Positions 55,585 to 63,609 of a stretch of DNA of 64,000 bases are shown in pieces. Source of the stretch: DASXHZ01 sp036488085 (GTDB lineage Bacteria > Acidobacteriota > Thermoanaerobaculia > Gp7-AA8). The stretch is taken from the NCBI GenBank assembly GCA_036488085.1, contig DASXHZ010000061.1, forward strand, positions 18,343 to 82,342, in the 5' to 3' direction. A program made the position numbers and the translations under genes. How positions within the stretch are numbered: the first letter of the stretch is position 1; each line of letters opens with the position of its first letter. The notes beneath the pieces were generated by a model that was given only the letters and a program-made list of their open reading frames with translations, did no database searches and had not been told where the DNA came from.

Positions 55585-56610
55585 GTGATCAATGCTTTGC
55601 GTAGAGTGGCGCTCGGCCTCGCCGTGGTGTGTGCGGCGTCGGCTACGCTTCTCCTCTCCGATTTGCAGCACCGGCAGGGAAGGGTGGTGCAGAGTGTGGC
55701 GAAGCGGAAGTGGAAAGTCTTCTTCGTCCAGTTCAATGACGTGATCGACGTCGAAGAAGCGGCGGCCGGGGTGATGAGCGGCTTCCGTGAGTCGGGACTC
55801 CGCGAAGGGACCGACTTCGAGGTCAAGACGCTCAACGCGCAGGGCGACATGGCGACGGTCTCGGCGCTCATCGACGCGGCGATCACCGAAGGTGCCGACA
55901 TGCTCGTCACCTTCTCGACTCCGACCCTCCAGGCGGCACTCCGCCGTGCGCGCACCATCCCGGTCGTCTACAACTATGTCGCGTCGGGACTGAAGGCGGG
56001 GGCCGGGAAGAGCAACAGCGATCACGCGGCGAACGTCACGGGCGTGAGCTTGCTGCCGGCGAACGACGAAGCGCTGAAGATCCTGAAGACGTACTTTCCG
56101 TCGATCCACCGCATCGGCACGCTCTACTGTCCAGCCGAGACGAACATGGTCTTCGCGAAAGCGGCACTCGACGCGAGTGCCCAGAAGCTCGGCTACGACA
56201 TCGTCTACGTGGCGGCCGACACCGCGACCGACGTCCCCGACGCGGCCGCCGCTCTCATGTCGCGCGACATCGACGCCGTCCTCCAGATCCCCGGCAACCT
56301 CACCGCCTCGGCGTTTGGCAGCATCGCGGACGCGGGACGGAAGGCTCGCATTCCGATCTTCGCGTTCCAGAAGTCGCAGGCGGTGGGCGGAGCGGTGGTC
56401 GTCGTGGCGCGCGACTACAGGGACAGCGGTCGCCACGCGGCGCATCTGGCCGCGCGGATCATGCGCGGCGAGAGCCCGGCGAAGATCCCGCTCGAAGACT
56501 TCGCGAAAGCGAACCTCATTGTGAATCTGAACGCGGCGCGCGACCTCAGCCTAACCGTACCGCCGGCGCTGGTCGACTCGGCAAAGGAAGTCATCGGTGG
56601 AAATCGTTAA
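55585..56610 (+). CDS. ABC transporter substrate-binding protein (COG2984 type)
   Basis: This 341-residue protein has an N-terminal membrane segment or signal (LRRVALGLAVVCAASATLLLS). The periplasmic-binding fold is of the type seen in tryptophan or uncharacterised-ligand ABC systems: VEEAAAGVMSGFRESGLREGTDF, DMLVTFSTPTLQAALRR, GVSLLPANDEALKILKTYFPSIHRIGTLY, PIFAFQKSQAVGGAVVVVARDY. It has a GTG start. It heads a four-gene operon in which every junction overlaps (14, 4 and 17 nt). The ligand is unknown. Confidence 0.88.
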   Translation: MINALRRVALGLAVVCAASATLLLSDLQHRQGRVVQSVAKRKWKVFFVQFNDVIDVEEAAAGVMSGFRESGLREGTDFEVKTLNAQGDMATVSALIDAAITEGADMLVTFSTPTLQAALRRARTIPVVYNYVASGLKAGAGKSNSDHAANVTGVSLLPANDEALKILKTYFPSIHRIGTLYCPAETNMVFAKAALDASAQKLGYDIVYVAADTATDVPDAAAALMSRDIDAVLQIPGNLTASAFGSIADAGRKARIPIFAFQKSQAVGGAVVVVARDYRDSGRHAAHLAARIMRGESPAKIPLEDFAKANLIVNLNAARDLSLTVPPALVDSAKEVIGGNR

Positions 56611-57787
56611 ACAGCGCTCCGGCGACTATCTCGAGGTCCGCGTGTCGGGCCGGCTCGACAACCACTGGTCCACGCCGTTCGACGAAGCGGTCGAGGAGAT
56701 GATCCGCGAGGGAACGCACCACCTCCGCGTCGACCTCACCGACGTCACTTATCTCAGTTCCGCCGGCATCGGCGCGCTGATGAAGGCGTACCGCGACACG
56801 ACGAATCTTCAGGGATCGTTCGTGATCTCAGCGGCATCCGACCGCGTCCGCACGGTTCTGAAGATGGTGGCGCTTGAAGGGCTGCTGTTCGGCGAGGAGG
56901 CTGAGCCTACTTTCGCGAAAGCGCCGGATGCGCCGAAGCAGCTCCACTCGGATAGCGCGGTCTTCGAAGTGTACGCACTCCCCGGAGGCCGGTGCGAGTG
57001 GGAGCTTGTCGGCGAGCCGGCGAAGCTGCAGAGCGGATTCAGCGCGTCGGCGCGCATCGAGGCGGATCCCGCTCTCTACGCGCTCGGCGTCGGCGCGCTC
57101 GGGCACAGCTTCGACGAATGCCGCGGCCTCTTCGGCGAGTTCCTCGCAGCCGCCGGCACCGCCGCCTACATGCCCACCGACGGCACCTCGACCCCCGACT
57201 ACACGACACGATCGGGCGATCTGGTCGCGGAGATCCAGGCACTCTACGCGATCGTCTTCCGCGGCGCGCCGTCGCATCTGCTGCGCTTCGAGGCGGCGAC
57301 GCCCGGCGGCTCCGTTGCACTCAGCGACGTCGTGAGCGTCTGCGGGGAGCTCGCCGGAACGGCGGCCTTTGGCGTCGTCATGGCCGCCGAGGTGCTGGGC
57401 CTGATTTGTACGCTTTTGAGGAGATCGCCGGAGGAGCCGGCGCGGCTCGACTTCCCCGCCGTACGGGAGTGGTTGTCGTATCTGCCTGAGCATGAACACA
57501 GCCGGAGCTCGAGCATCGTCGTCGGCGTGGCGTCGGCGAATGCTTCGGCATTCCTTCGCCGTGTGAACGAGAGGTTGAACGGCCACTTCCATGCCGCGGT
57601 CACGGCGTTTCGCTCCTTGCCGCGCGGCCGAGTCGAGATCGCAGACGTCCTCGCGCAGGCATTCCAGCCGCGTAGCGTCGTCTCGGTCGTGCACCTCCTG
57701 CGCGACGAGCGGCCGATCGAAGGCGGCGGCGAGAGCGAGTTCCTCCGAGGAGCCTGCTGGGTGTTCCCGATCGGAGAGCCGGCATGA
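56597..57787 (+). CDS. STAS-domain protein with large uncharacterised C-terminal domain
   Basis: This 396-residue protein starts with an anti-sigma-antagonist-like STAS domain (residues 1-105): LEVRVSGRLDNHWSTPFDEAV and VDLTDVTYLSSAGIGALMKAY, with Ser55 at the position phosphorylated in SpoIIAA/RsbV. The roughly 280-residue C-terminal part (ALGVGALGHSFDECRGLFGEFLAAAG, YMPTDG, PSHLLRFEAATPGG) belongs to no family I recognise. It sits between the binding-protein and permease genes of an ABC transporter, overlapping both. It may gate the transporter according to a kinase/phosphatase signal. Confidence 0.8.
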   Translation: MEIVKQRSGDYLEVRVSGRLDNHWSTPFDEAVEEMIREGTHHLRVDLTDVTYLSSAGIGALMKAYRDTTNLQGSFVISAASDRVRTVLKMVALEGLLFGEEAEPTFAKAPDAPKQLHSDSAVFEVYALPGGRCEWELVGEPAKLQSGFSASARIEADPALYALGVGALGHSFDECRGLFGEFLAAAGTAAYMPTDGTSTPDYTTRSGDLVAEIQALYAIVFRGAPSHLLRFEAATPGGSVALSDVVSVCGELAGTAAFGVVMAAEVLGLICTLLRRSPEEPARLDFPAVREWLSYLPEHEHSRSSSIVVGVASANASAFLRRVNERLNGHFHAAVTAFRSLPRGRVEIADVLAQAFQPRSVVSVVHLLRDERPIEGGGESEFLRGACWVFPIGEPA

Positions 57788-58755
57788 CCCTTCTTCTTTC
57801 GGCCTGGACGATCGGATTGATCCTGTCGCTGCTGGCCCTCGGCGTTTACATCAGCTATCGCGTCTTCGCCTTTCCCGACATCACGGCCGACGGCTCCATC
57901 ACCTTCGGCGCCGCCGTCGCCGCGTCGATGATTACGCACGGCGCGCATCCCATCGCTGCAAGCGGACTCGCGTTTCTCGCCGGCTGCGCGGCCGGCGTCT
58001 GCACCGGCGTGCTGCACACGCGCTTCAAGATCAACCAGCTCCTCTCCGGCATCCTCGTGATGACGGCGCTCTACTCCGTCAACCTGCATGTGATGGGACA
58101 GAGCAACCTGCCCCTGCTGAATACGGTGAATGCGAGGACCCTCACGACCTACGCCGAGGCGCTCGGCCGGAGGATCGGCGGTGGCGATACGGCGAGCCTG
58201 ATTGGGTGGACGGTCAGCGCGCGCGATCTCGGCTCGCTCATCCTCGCCGCCGCGATCGTGTTCCTCGTCGCTCTCGTCGCATTCGTCTTCTTCCGCACGC
58301 ACCTCGGCAGCGCGATGCGCGCCTCCGGGGACAACGCGCAGATGATCCGTGCGATGGGGGTGAGCGTGGAGAACATGATCATCCTCGGCCTGGCGATCTC
58401 GAACGGCCTCATCGCGTTCTCCGGAGCGCTTCTCGCGCAGTACCAGGGCTTTGCCGACGTACAGATGGGCATCGGCATGGTGGTGTGGGGACTCGCCAGC
58501 GTGATCATCGGCCGTGCGCTCGTCGGCTCCGACAGCCTCGGCAACGCACTCACCGGCACGATCATGGGGTCGGTCCTCTTCCGGCTCATCATCGCCCTGG
58601 CGCTTCGCTGGGGCCTCAACCCGAACGATCTGAAGCTGGTGACGGCGGTCTTCGTCTTCGCCGCGCTCGTCCTGCCGCAACTGCTGCCGCGCCTCCGTGT
58701 AGCGCGTGCGCTACACCGGAAAGCAGATGTGAGGAAACATGCTGCGGCTGCGTGA
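57784..58755 (+). CDS. ABC transporter permease (COG4120 type)
   Basis: This 323-residue polytopic permease (about eight helices) is related to branched-chain/ribose-type permeases of the uncharacterised COG4120 group. FPDITADGSITFGAAVAA, HTRFKINQLLSGILVMTALYSVNLHVMG, SAMRASGDNAQMIRAMGVSVENMIILGLAISNGLIAFSGALLAQYQGFADVQMGIGMVVWGLASVIIG are typical. The ATG overlaps the STAS gene by ATGA, and the ATPase gene starts 17 nt before its stop. Confidence 0.92.
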   Translation: MTLLLSAWTIGLILSLLALGVYISYRVFAFPDITADGSITFGAAVAASMITHGAHPIAASGLAFLAGCAAGVCTGVLHTRFKINQLLSGILVMTALYSVNLHVMGQSNLPLLNTVNARTLTTYAEALGRRIGGGDTASLIGWTVSARDLGSLILAAAIVFLVALVAFVFFRTHLGSAMRASGDNAQMIRAMGVSVENMIILGLAISNGLIAFSGALLAQYQGFADVQMGIGMVVWGLASVIIGRALVGSDSLGNALTGTIMGSVLFRLIIALALRWGLNPNDLKLVTAVFVFAALVLPQLLPRLRVARALHRKADVRKHAAAA

Positions 58756-59551
58756 CGTCGAGAAGACCTTCTTCGCCGGCACACCCAATGAGGTGCGTGC
58801 GCTGAAAGGCGTATCGCTCGAAATCGAGGAAGGCTCGTTCGTCACTGTGATCGGTACAAACGGCTCGGGGAAATCGACGCTGCTGAATGCCGTCGCCGGC
58901 GCCTTTCCGCTCGACAATGGTGCGGTCTCACTCGGCGGCCACGACATCACGCGCTGGACGGAGCACCGCCGCGCGAAGCTGATCGGCCGTGTCTTCCAGA
59001 ATCCGTTCAGCGGCACGGCACCGAACATGACGGTCGCCGAGAACCTGGCGCTCGCCGCCCGGCGTGGTCTCGGCCGCGGCCTCGGGCCGCTCCTGCCGTC
59101 GCGCATGCTCAAAGAGCTGCGCGATCGCGTCGCCACCCTCAACATGCAGCTCGAGACGCGGATGAACAACCCGATCGGCACGCTCTCCGGCGGCCAGCGC
59201 CAGGCGCTGACGCTCCTGATGGCGACATGGCTGCGGCCCGAGCTACTGCTCCTCGACGAGCACACCGCCGCGCTCGACCCGAAAAGTGCGGATCAGATCG
59301 TCCGTCTCACCGATCGGATCGTCTCGCAGCATCGCCTCACCACCCTCATGGTCACGCACTCGATGCAGCAGGCCGCGACCCTCGGCGACCGCATCGTGAT
59401 GATGAACCAGGGACGCGTCCTCGCCGACTTCAGCGGCGCGCAACGGCGCCGCGTCCGCGCTGAGGACCTCGTCAGACGATTCGAGGAGATCCGCCGCGAC
59501 GAGCGCCTCGACATTTCGGCCGCCGAGATGCTGAGAGCCGTTTACGTGTAG
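58739..59551 (+). CDS. ABC transporter ATPase (COG1101 type)
   Basis: This 270-residue ATPase is the last gene of the operon. Walker A is GTNGSGKST (about residues 38-46), Q-loop VFQNPFSGTAPNMTVAENLALAARRG, signature LSGGQRQAL, Walker B LLLLDEHTAALDP, H-loop MVTHSMQQA. FQNPxxGTxxxMTxxENLxLA is typical of the COG1101 group that pairs with COG2984 and COG4120 proteins. A heptamer array begins 20 nt after the stop. Confidence 0.93.
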   Translation: MLRLRDVEKTFFAGTPNEVRALKGVSLEIEEGSFVTVIGTNGSGKSTLLNAVAGAFPLDNGAVSLGGHDITRWTEHRRAKLIGRVFQNPFSGTAPNMTVAENLALAARRGLGRGLGPLLPSRMLKELRDRVATLNMQLETRMNNPIGTLSGGQRQALTLLMATWLRPELLLLDEHTAALDPKSADQIVRLTDRIVSQHRLTTLMVTHSMQQAATLGDRIVMMNQGRVLADFSGAQRRRVRAEDLVRRFEEIRRDERLDISAAEMLRAVYV

Positions 59552-59571
59552 GCGCTCTCAGCCTCTGGAGT

Positions 59572-59694
59572 CGTTATCGCGTTACCCGTTACCCGTTACC
59601 CGTTATCGGCGCTCGTTACCCGTTACCCGTTACTCGTTACTCGTTACTCGTTACTCGTTACTCGTGATAACGGATAACGGATAACGGATAACGC
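59572..59694. repeat. Long heptamer array, CGTTAYY units then inverted CGGATAA units
   Basis: About twelve CGTTATC/CGTTACC/CGTTACT units run from 59572 to 59662, with one 6-bp interruption. They are followed by CGTGATAA and three CGGATAA units to 59691. The last block is the reverse complement of CGTTATC-type units. Only the two final bases of the heptamer vary. The array lies between the ABC-STAS operon and the 5'-nucleotidase gene. Confidence 0.9.
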
Positions 59695-59764
59695 CAGATG
59701 ACGCATGACGCCATCACGCATCACGATAACGCACTAATATTGCCCCAACCAACGGAGGAACCAC

Positions 59765-62134
59765 ATGGCCCTGAGGCGCGTCCGTACAGCCCTGCTCATC
59801 TCTCTTCTCGTCGCCGCTCTTCCTCTCGCCGCACAGAAGCGGCGGTCGGTAGTTCCTGCGGCGGACGACATCACGATCCTGCAGACGACCGACATTCACG
59901 ATCACGCGAACGGCTCCGGCCACGTCGGCCTGGACGTCGATCCCACGAACGCGATGAGCACGTTCGGTGCGTATGCGCGCATCGCGGCCTACGTCAGCGC
60001 CGTTCGCAACCAGTCGGCGAATCATCCCGTCATCCTGGTCGACTCGGGCGACTGGACGATGGGAACGTTGTACGACCTGACGCTCGGCAGCAAACCGCTG
60101 GCGCTCTACTTCATTACGGCGATGCACTACGACGCGGTGACGTTCGGCAACCACGAGTGGGACTACACGCCGCGCGGCCTCGCCGGCATGCTCGCCGCCG
60201 CCCAGACGAATTTCGGGTTCCAGACGCCGATCGTCGCGTCCAACATGAACCTGAACGGCAACACCGACCTCGCGCCGTTCTTCGGCCCCGGGAAGTTGAT
60301 CCAGTCGACGTACGTCAAGACGTATTCGAACGGCCTCAAAGTCGGCTTCCTCGGGCTGATGGGTGAGGATGCGGCGGTCGACGCTCCCGCTTCGGCGCCG
60401 GTGACTTTCACACCGCTGTCGCTGCACTACGACGCGATCCAGGCAGTGGTCGACAACCTGCGCAACGTGCAGGGAGCGCAGATCGTCATCGCGCTTTCGC
60501 ATTCCGGCACCGACTCGACCGGTACGTCGGGCGAGGACGTCTCGCTCGCGCAGCACGTGCACGGCATCAACGTCATCGCATCGGGACACACCCACACGCC
60601 GCTCGACGCTGCCCATGCCGTCAAGGACGGCACGTGGACGACGCAGATCATCGATGCCGGCTCCTACGGCACGAACGTGGCGCGCCTCGATCTCAGGGTG
60701 AATCGCGCGACAGGGACGGTGACGCCGATTCTCTTCAACAACGCCCCCATGGCGAATGCGACGCTCGCGTCAGTACAGACCGGCCTGCGCTACGACGTCC
60801 CGACGGAGGCTCTCGTGAACGGGACCGATCAGCAGTTGAACGCGAGTCTCGGTCCGATCCTCTCGCAGTTCTTCCCCGACTACAGCGCATCGGACCTCGG
60901 CAAGGGCATCTACCACCCGGTCGCGGTGGCGGCTCATGACCTGGTGCCGAACGATCGCGATCCCGTCCTCGCACCGAACGGGATCGGCAACCTCGCGGCG
61001 GATGCGGTCCGGGGCGTTCCGAACACGATCATCGGACAGACGCTGACGGGCGTCGGAGGGAATCCGGCGAATCTGCCGGGATACGACTTCACGCCGGTGC
61101 AGTTGGGTGTGGTCGGGACGGGCGTCATCCGCGCCGCGCTGCCTGCCGGCGTTCCGCTGACGTTCGCCGACATCTACGACACACTGCCGCTCGGCATCTC
61201 GCCCGACTCCTCGCAGGCGCTTCCAGTCGGTTATCCGCTGATCTCCGCGTACCTCGACGTCAATGACGTGAAGAAGGTCGCGGCGCTGCAACTCGTGGCA
61301 CAGGCGAACCTCGTCGGGTCGTCTTTCTACCTGAACATGTCGGGCATCCGCTACACGTTGTCCGACGCCGGGTCGTACGACTTCTTCAAATATGCGACGG
61401 CTGCCGCGGCGCTCTCGATCACGAGCACGAAAGTCTCGGCGGGCTCGCAGCCGGCGCTGCAGGCGCTCTTCGCCGCCTTCACGATGGACAGCGACGGCGG
61501 CGCGGCCATGCTCGCCGCCGCCAACGCCGGCAACCCATACGCAACCGCGATCGTGACGCTCAACGACACGAACCCGACTGCCGCGCAGAAAACCGCGAAC
61601 ATGACGGTGTTCGGAAAGGTCGCCGCCGCGGCGGTCGTCGGGACGCAGCAGGTCAGCGCCCTGGTCGTGTCGAAGGCGGTCACCGCGGTCGACAAGATCT
61701 CCGGCTTCGCGCCCGCGGACGCGGAGAACACGGGCGCCACCACGGACATCACGACCGGTCGCATGCGCGTGGTCGCCGACCTCTACGCGATGTTGCTCCT
61801 CGGCGCCGTCCAGGCGCAGTACGGGATCCTGATCACGCCATTCCAGACGGCCACCGGCACGACCGTGCTCTCCGACATTCCGACGCTCATGGCCAACCGC
61901 ATCGACGCCGCCCCGGCGACACCGGGCGTTCAGGAACTGAAGGAGTGGATGGCGCTCCTCTCGTACGTCGGCACGGGCCTGCACGGCACGATCGGTCCCG
62001 AGTACGCGTCGACCACTTTCTTCACCGACTTCCCGACGTTCGGGGCCGCGGTGACGACGCGCAACTCGACGTACCCGCTCCCCGCGATCGGCCAGCTGCT
62101 CGCGACCGAAGCCGCGCTGTCGAACGGACCGTAG
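59765..62134 (+). CDS. Secreted 5'-nucleotidase/metallophosphatase (UshA-like), large
   Basis: This 789-residue protein has signal peptide RTALLISLLVAALPLAAQ. The N-terminal metallophosphatase has all metal motifs: LQTTDIHDH, VDSGDW, FGNHEWDY, ALSHSGTD and ASGHTHTP. The 5'-nucleotidase C-terminal substrate domain follows (NGIGNLAADAVRG, GVIRAALPAGVPLTFADIYDTLPLG). It probably hydrolyses nucleotides or related phosphoesters in the periplasm. About 200 residues beyond the usual UshA length, including an Ala/Thr-rich region, lie at the C-terminus. GGAGGA precedes the ATG by 8 nt. Confidence 0.92.
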   Translation: MALRRVRTALLISLLVAALPLAAQKRRSVVPAADDITILQTTDIHDHANGSGHVGLDVDPTNAMSTFGAYARIAAYVSAVRNQSANHPVILVDSGDWTMGTLYDLTLGSKPLALYFITAMHYDAVTFGNHEWDYTPRGLAGMLAAAQTNFGFQTPIVASNMNLNGNTDLAPFFGPGKLIQSTYVKTYSNGLKVGFLGLMGEDAAVDAPASAPVTFTPLSLHYDAIQAVVDNLRNVQGAQIVIALSHSGTDSTGTSGEDVSLAQHVHGINVIASGHTHTPLDAAHAVKDGTWTTQIIDAGSYGTNVARLDLRVNRATGTVTPILFNNAPMANATLASVQTGLRYDVPTEALVNGTDQQLNASLGPILSQFFPDYSASDLGKGIYHPVAVAAHDLVPNDRDPVLAPNGIGNLAADAVRGVPNTIIGQTLTGVGGNPANLPGYDFTPVQLGVVGTGVIRAALPAGVPLTFADIYDTLPLGISPDSSQALPVGYPLISAYLDVNDVKKVAALQLVAQANLVGSSFYLNMSGIRYTLSDAGSYDFFKYATAAAALSITSTKVSAGSQPALQALFAAFTMDSDGGAAMLAAANAGNPYATAIVTLNDTNPTAAQKTANMTVFGKVAAAAVVGTQQVSALVVSKAVTAVDKISGFAPADAENTGATTDITTGRMRVVADLYAMLLLGAVQAQYGILITPFQTATGTTVLSDIPTLMANRIDAAPATPGVQELKEWMALLSYVGTGLHGTIGPEYASTTFFTDFPTFGAAVTTRNSTYPLPAIGQLLATEAALSNGP

Positions 62135-62219
62135 AAGTTTGCGATAAAGCGACGCCTGCCGTCGTCACGAGGTCTACACGCGCGTCGTGCAGGCGGTCAC
62201 GGCTGTCGACTACGAATCG

Positions 62220-62390
62220 CTAGTCTGGATCCAGGCCCCCGCCGGTGGTGACGCGGCCCCCGCCGGTGGCGACGGGGCTCCCGCGCATGGCGATCCGGCC
62301 CCCGCGAGGCGAACGCTTCGAGCTGCCCATCGTCTCCACCAGCAACGTCTTCACATCAGTCGTTTGCGCGTTACGATTCTTCGGGACCAT
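62220..62390 (-). CDS. Possible 56-residue peptide gene with heptapeptide repeats
   Basis: The ATG at 62390 is preceded by AGGAG with 8-nt spacing on the minus strand. The product has a polar N-terminal half (MVPKNRNAQTTDVKTLLVET) and a C-terminal half of seven-residue repeats (RGGRIAM, RGSPVAT, GGGRVTT, GGGLDPD) encoded by the 21-bp repeat. The leader-plus-repeat shape recalls ribosomal peptide precursors, but no modifying enzyme is adjacent. It may be a chance frame. Confidence 0.3.
   Translation of the reverse strand: MVPKNRNAQTTDVKTLLVETMGSSKRSPRGGRIAMRGSPVATGGGRVTTGGGLDPD
62234..62317. repeat. Four tandem 21-bp repeats
   Basis: Units start at 62234, 62255, 62276 and 62297, each beginning GGC(C/T)CCCGC. 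Copies 1 and 2 are nearly identical (GGCCCCCGCCGGTGGYGACG) and copies 3 and 4 are degenerate. The 21-bp length is three times seven. Confidence 0.8.
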
Positions 62391-62514
62391 CGAGTTCTCT
62401 CCTGTTCGTTCTGTTTAGCGACTTGAACTTTACAGAAGACTCCTTGGCCCTTTCCTTTTGCAGAACTTTCCGGACACTACCCGCTTAGACCGAGGAGTAG
62501 GAAGAGGACAGCCA

Positions 62515-62760
62515 CATCCGAGCCTCGGACTGGCCGTCCGCGTCGCTGTCGCGCTGTCGGCGCCCGCGACGCGTCGTCCGCGCCTCTGCCGCGCCTGTCA
62601 GAGCCTCCGCCGCCCTCGTCAGGGCCTCGGATTCGCGATCCGCGCCTCGGAAAAGCAAATCCGTGCATCGGACAAGGAAATCCGCGCCTCCGCCACGCGA
62701 TCCGCGCGTCCGCCACGCGATCCGCGCGTCGGACACGCCGTCCGCGCCTCGGATGCCAGT
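62515..62760. repeat. Degenerate 20-21 bp tandem array, about 12 units
   Basis: Units follow the consensus RTCCGCGCCTCNG plus a variable 6-8 bp tail. The clearest copies begin at 62637, 62658 and 62679. In one plus-strand frame they encode IRASEKQ, IRASDKE, IRASATR. There are no unique spacers, so it is not a CRISPR array. Confidence 0.7.
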
Positions 62761-62821
62761 GACCAGATGTCGACCGCCGCGGCGCGTCTTCGGGCTTCCG
62801 ACGGGCGGGTATAGTCGCCCT

Positions 62822-62881
62822 GTGGCGTACGAGTGGCAGCCCCAGAAAGACGATGTCAATCAAAGAGCGTCGCCAGTATGA
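62822..62881 (+). pseudogene. BrnT-like toxin N-terminal remnant
   Basis: The 19-codon frame from GTG 62822 encodes VAYEWQPQKDDVNQRASPV. YEW-x3-K-x3-N resembles the first strand and helix of BrnT RNases (FEWDxxKxxxNxxKHGV), but the frame ends where the catalytic body should begin. Its TGA overlaps the ATG of the antitoxin-like gene. The match is short, so the assignment is tentative. Confidence 0.45.
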
Positions 62882-63108
62882 GCAAGAAACCTAACGAACC
62901 CGAAGAGTTGGAGATCCCCGAAACTGACCTGTCCGATGCAGTACGGGGCAACTACTACGAGGGCGCGATGGCGGGAAGCAACGTCGTCCTGCTTGAACCG
63001 GATGTGGCGCAGATGCTCCGCGATTCTGCCGTCGTGAGTCAGGCACTTCGCGAGCACCTCAAAGAGCACCGTACCCCGCAGGGATCACCGGCGAAGAAAG
63101 CGGGCTAG
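62878..63108 (+). CDS. Small antitoxin-like protein (BrnA-like context)
   Basis: This 76-residue acidic protein contains DLSDAVRGNYYEGAMAGSNVVLLEPDVAQMLRDSAVVSQALREHL. The R-G-x-Y/F segment followed by a strand LxPDV and a helix resembles BrnA-type and related ribbon-helix-helix antitoxins. It overlaps the upstream BrnT-like remnant at ATGA, the normal toxin-antitoxin coupling. With its toxin gone it would be an orphan antitoxin. The next gene starts 4 nt downstream. Confidence 0.6.
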   Translation: MSKKPNEPEELEIPETDLSDAVRGNYYEGAMAGSNVVLLEPDVAQMLRDSAVVSQALREHLKEHRTPQGSPAKKAG

Positions 63109-63111
63109 CAC

Positions 63112-63588
63112 GTGGCGAATACCTCGGACGAAGCAGCGGCGCTGTTCTTTGGATTGACGGCTGGTTATCTCACGGCGGAAGACGTGGTGGGTTGGGCTGA
63201 TCAGATCATTCTTAGCAGTCGGGTCGTTCCCGATGAAGTTACGAAGATCTCGCTTTCCGGCGGGCGAGCATTTGAGATGGAAGCGGCCTTGAGAGCTCTC
63301 GCGGGCAGTTTTCGGCCGAAGCCGCAGGTCGCTCACGTTCTTTGCAGTATGAAGGAGATTCTTGCTGTTCGGCCCGAGCGCGCGCAGCGGATTGCTTCAG
63401 GACTTGTTCACCTCTTCGCCGGTGAGAAAGAGCTGCCGCAGCAACTCGTCGCTGAGGCGCTGCACATCGACTATTCATTCGAGTTGGCCGAAGATGGAAT
63501 CCAAGGAACTATCGAGACCGCACGTGCAGAACTCGCCGAATACTTGAGACACTGGAGCGCCATCCTCACCAACGCCGCTAGCAGCTGA
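63112..63588 (+). CDS. Hypothetical protein, immunity-like small gene
   Basis: This 158-residue all-helical soluble protein starts with GTG at 63112, 4 nt after the antitoxin-like gene. AALFFGLTAGYLTAEDVVGWADQIILSSRVVPDEVTKISLSGG resembles uncharacterised proteins found among small immunity-like genes, but I cannot name a family. There is no signal peptide or membrane segment. Codon use is less GC-biased than in housekeeping genes of the window, suggesting acquisition. Confidence 0.65.
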   Translation: MANTSDEAAALFFGLTAGYLTAEDVVGWADQIILSSRVVPDEVTKISLSGGRAFEMEAALRALAGSFRPKPQVAHVLCSMKEILAVRPERAQRIASGLVHLFAGEKELPQQLVAEALHIDYSFELAEDGIQGTIETARAELAEYLRHWSAILTNAASS

Positions 63589-63609
63589 GCGAGAGAATAT
63601 GGAACACAT

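Larger units (their letters stand above)
62135..62877. other. 743-bp gap dominated by repeats
   Basis: No long gene is convincing here. The gap holds a four-copy 21-bp repeat (62234-62317), a possible 56-codon minus-strand gene across it (62220-62390), a degenerate 20-21 bp array (62515-62760) and a BrnT-like fragment at its right end. Open frames of 118-128 codons through the array on both strands have periodic, low-complexity translations and are not supported. Confidence 0.6.

Noticed and set aside
57244..58680. Open frame of 478 codons antisense to the STAS and permease genes
   Set aside because: Highly charged antisense composition; the sense genes are convincing.
59572..59694. CRISPR array
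   Set aside because: Units are 7 bp and contiguous, with no spacers and no cas genes in the window.
62458..62814. 118-codon open frame through the 21-bp array
   Set aside because: It exists only because of the repeat; part of the array is in 20-bp units, the product is low complexity and no ribosome-binding site is seen.
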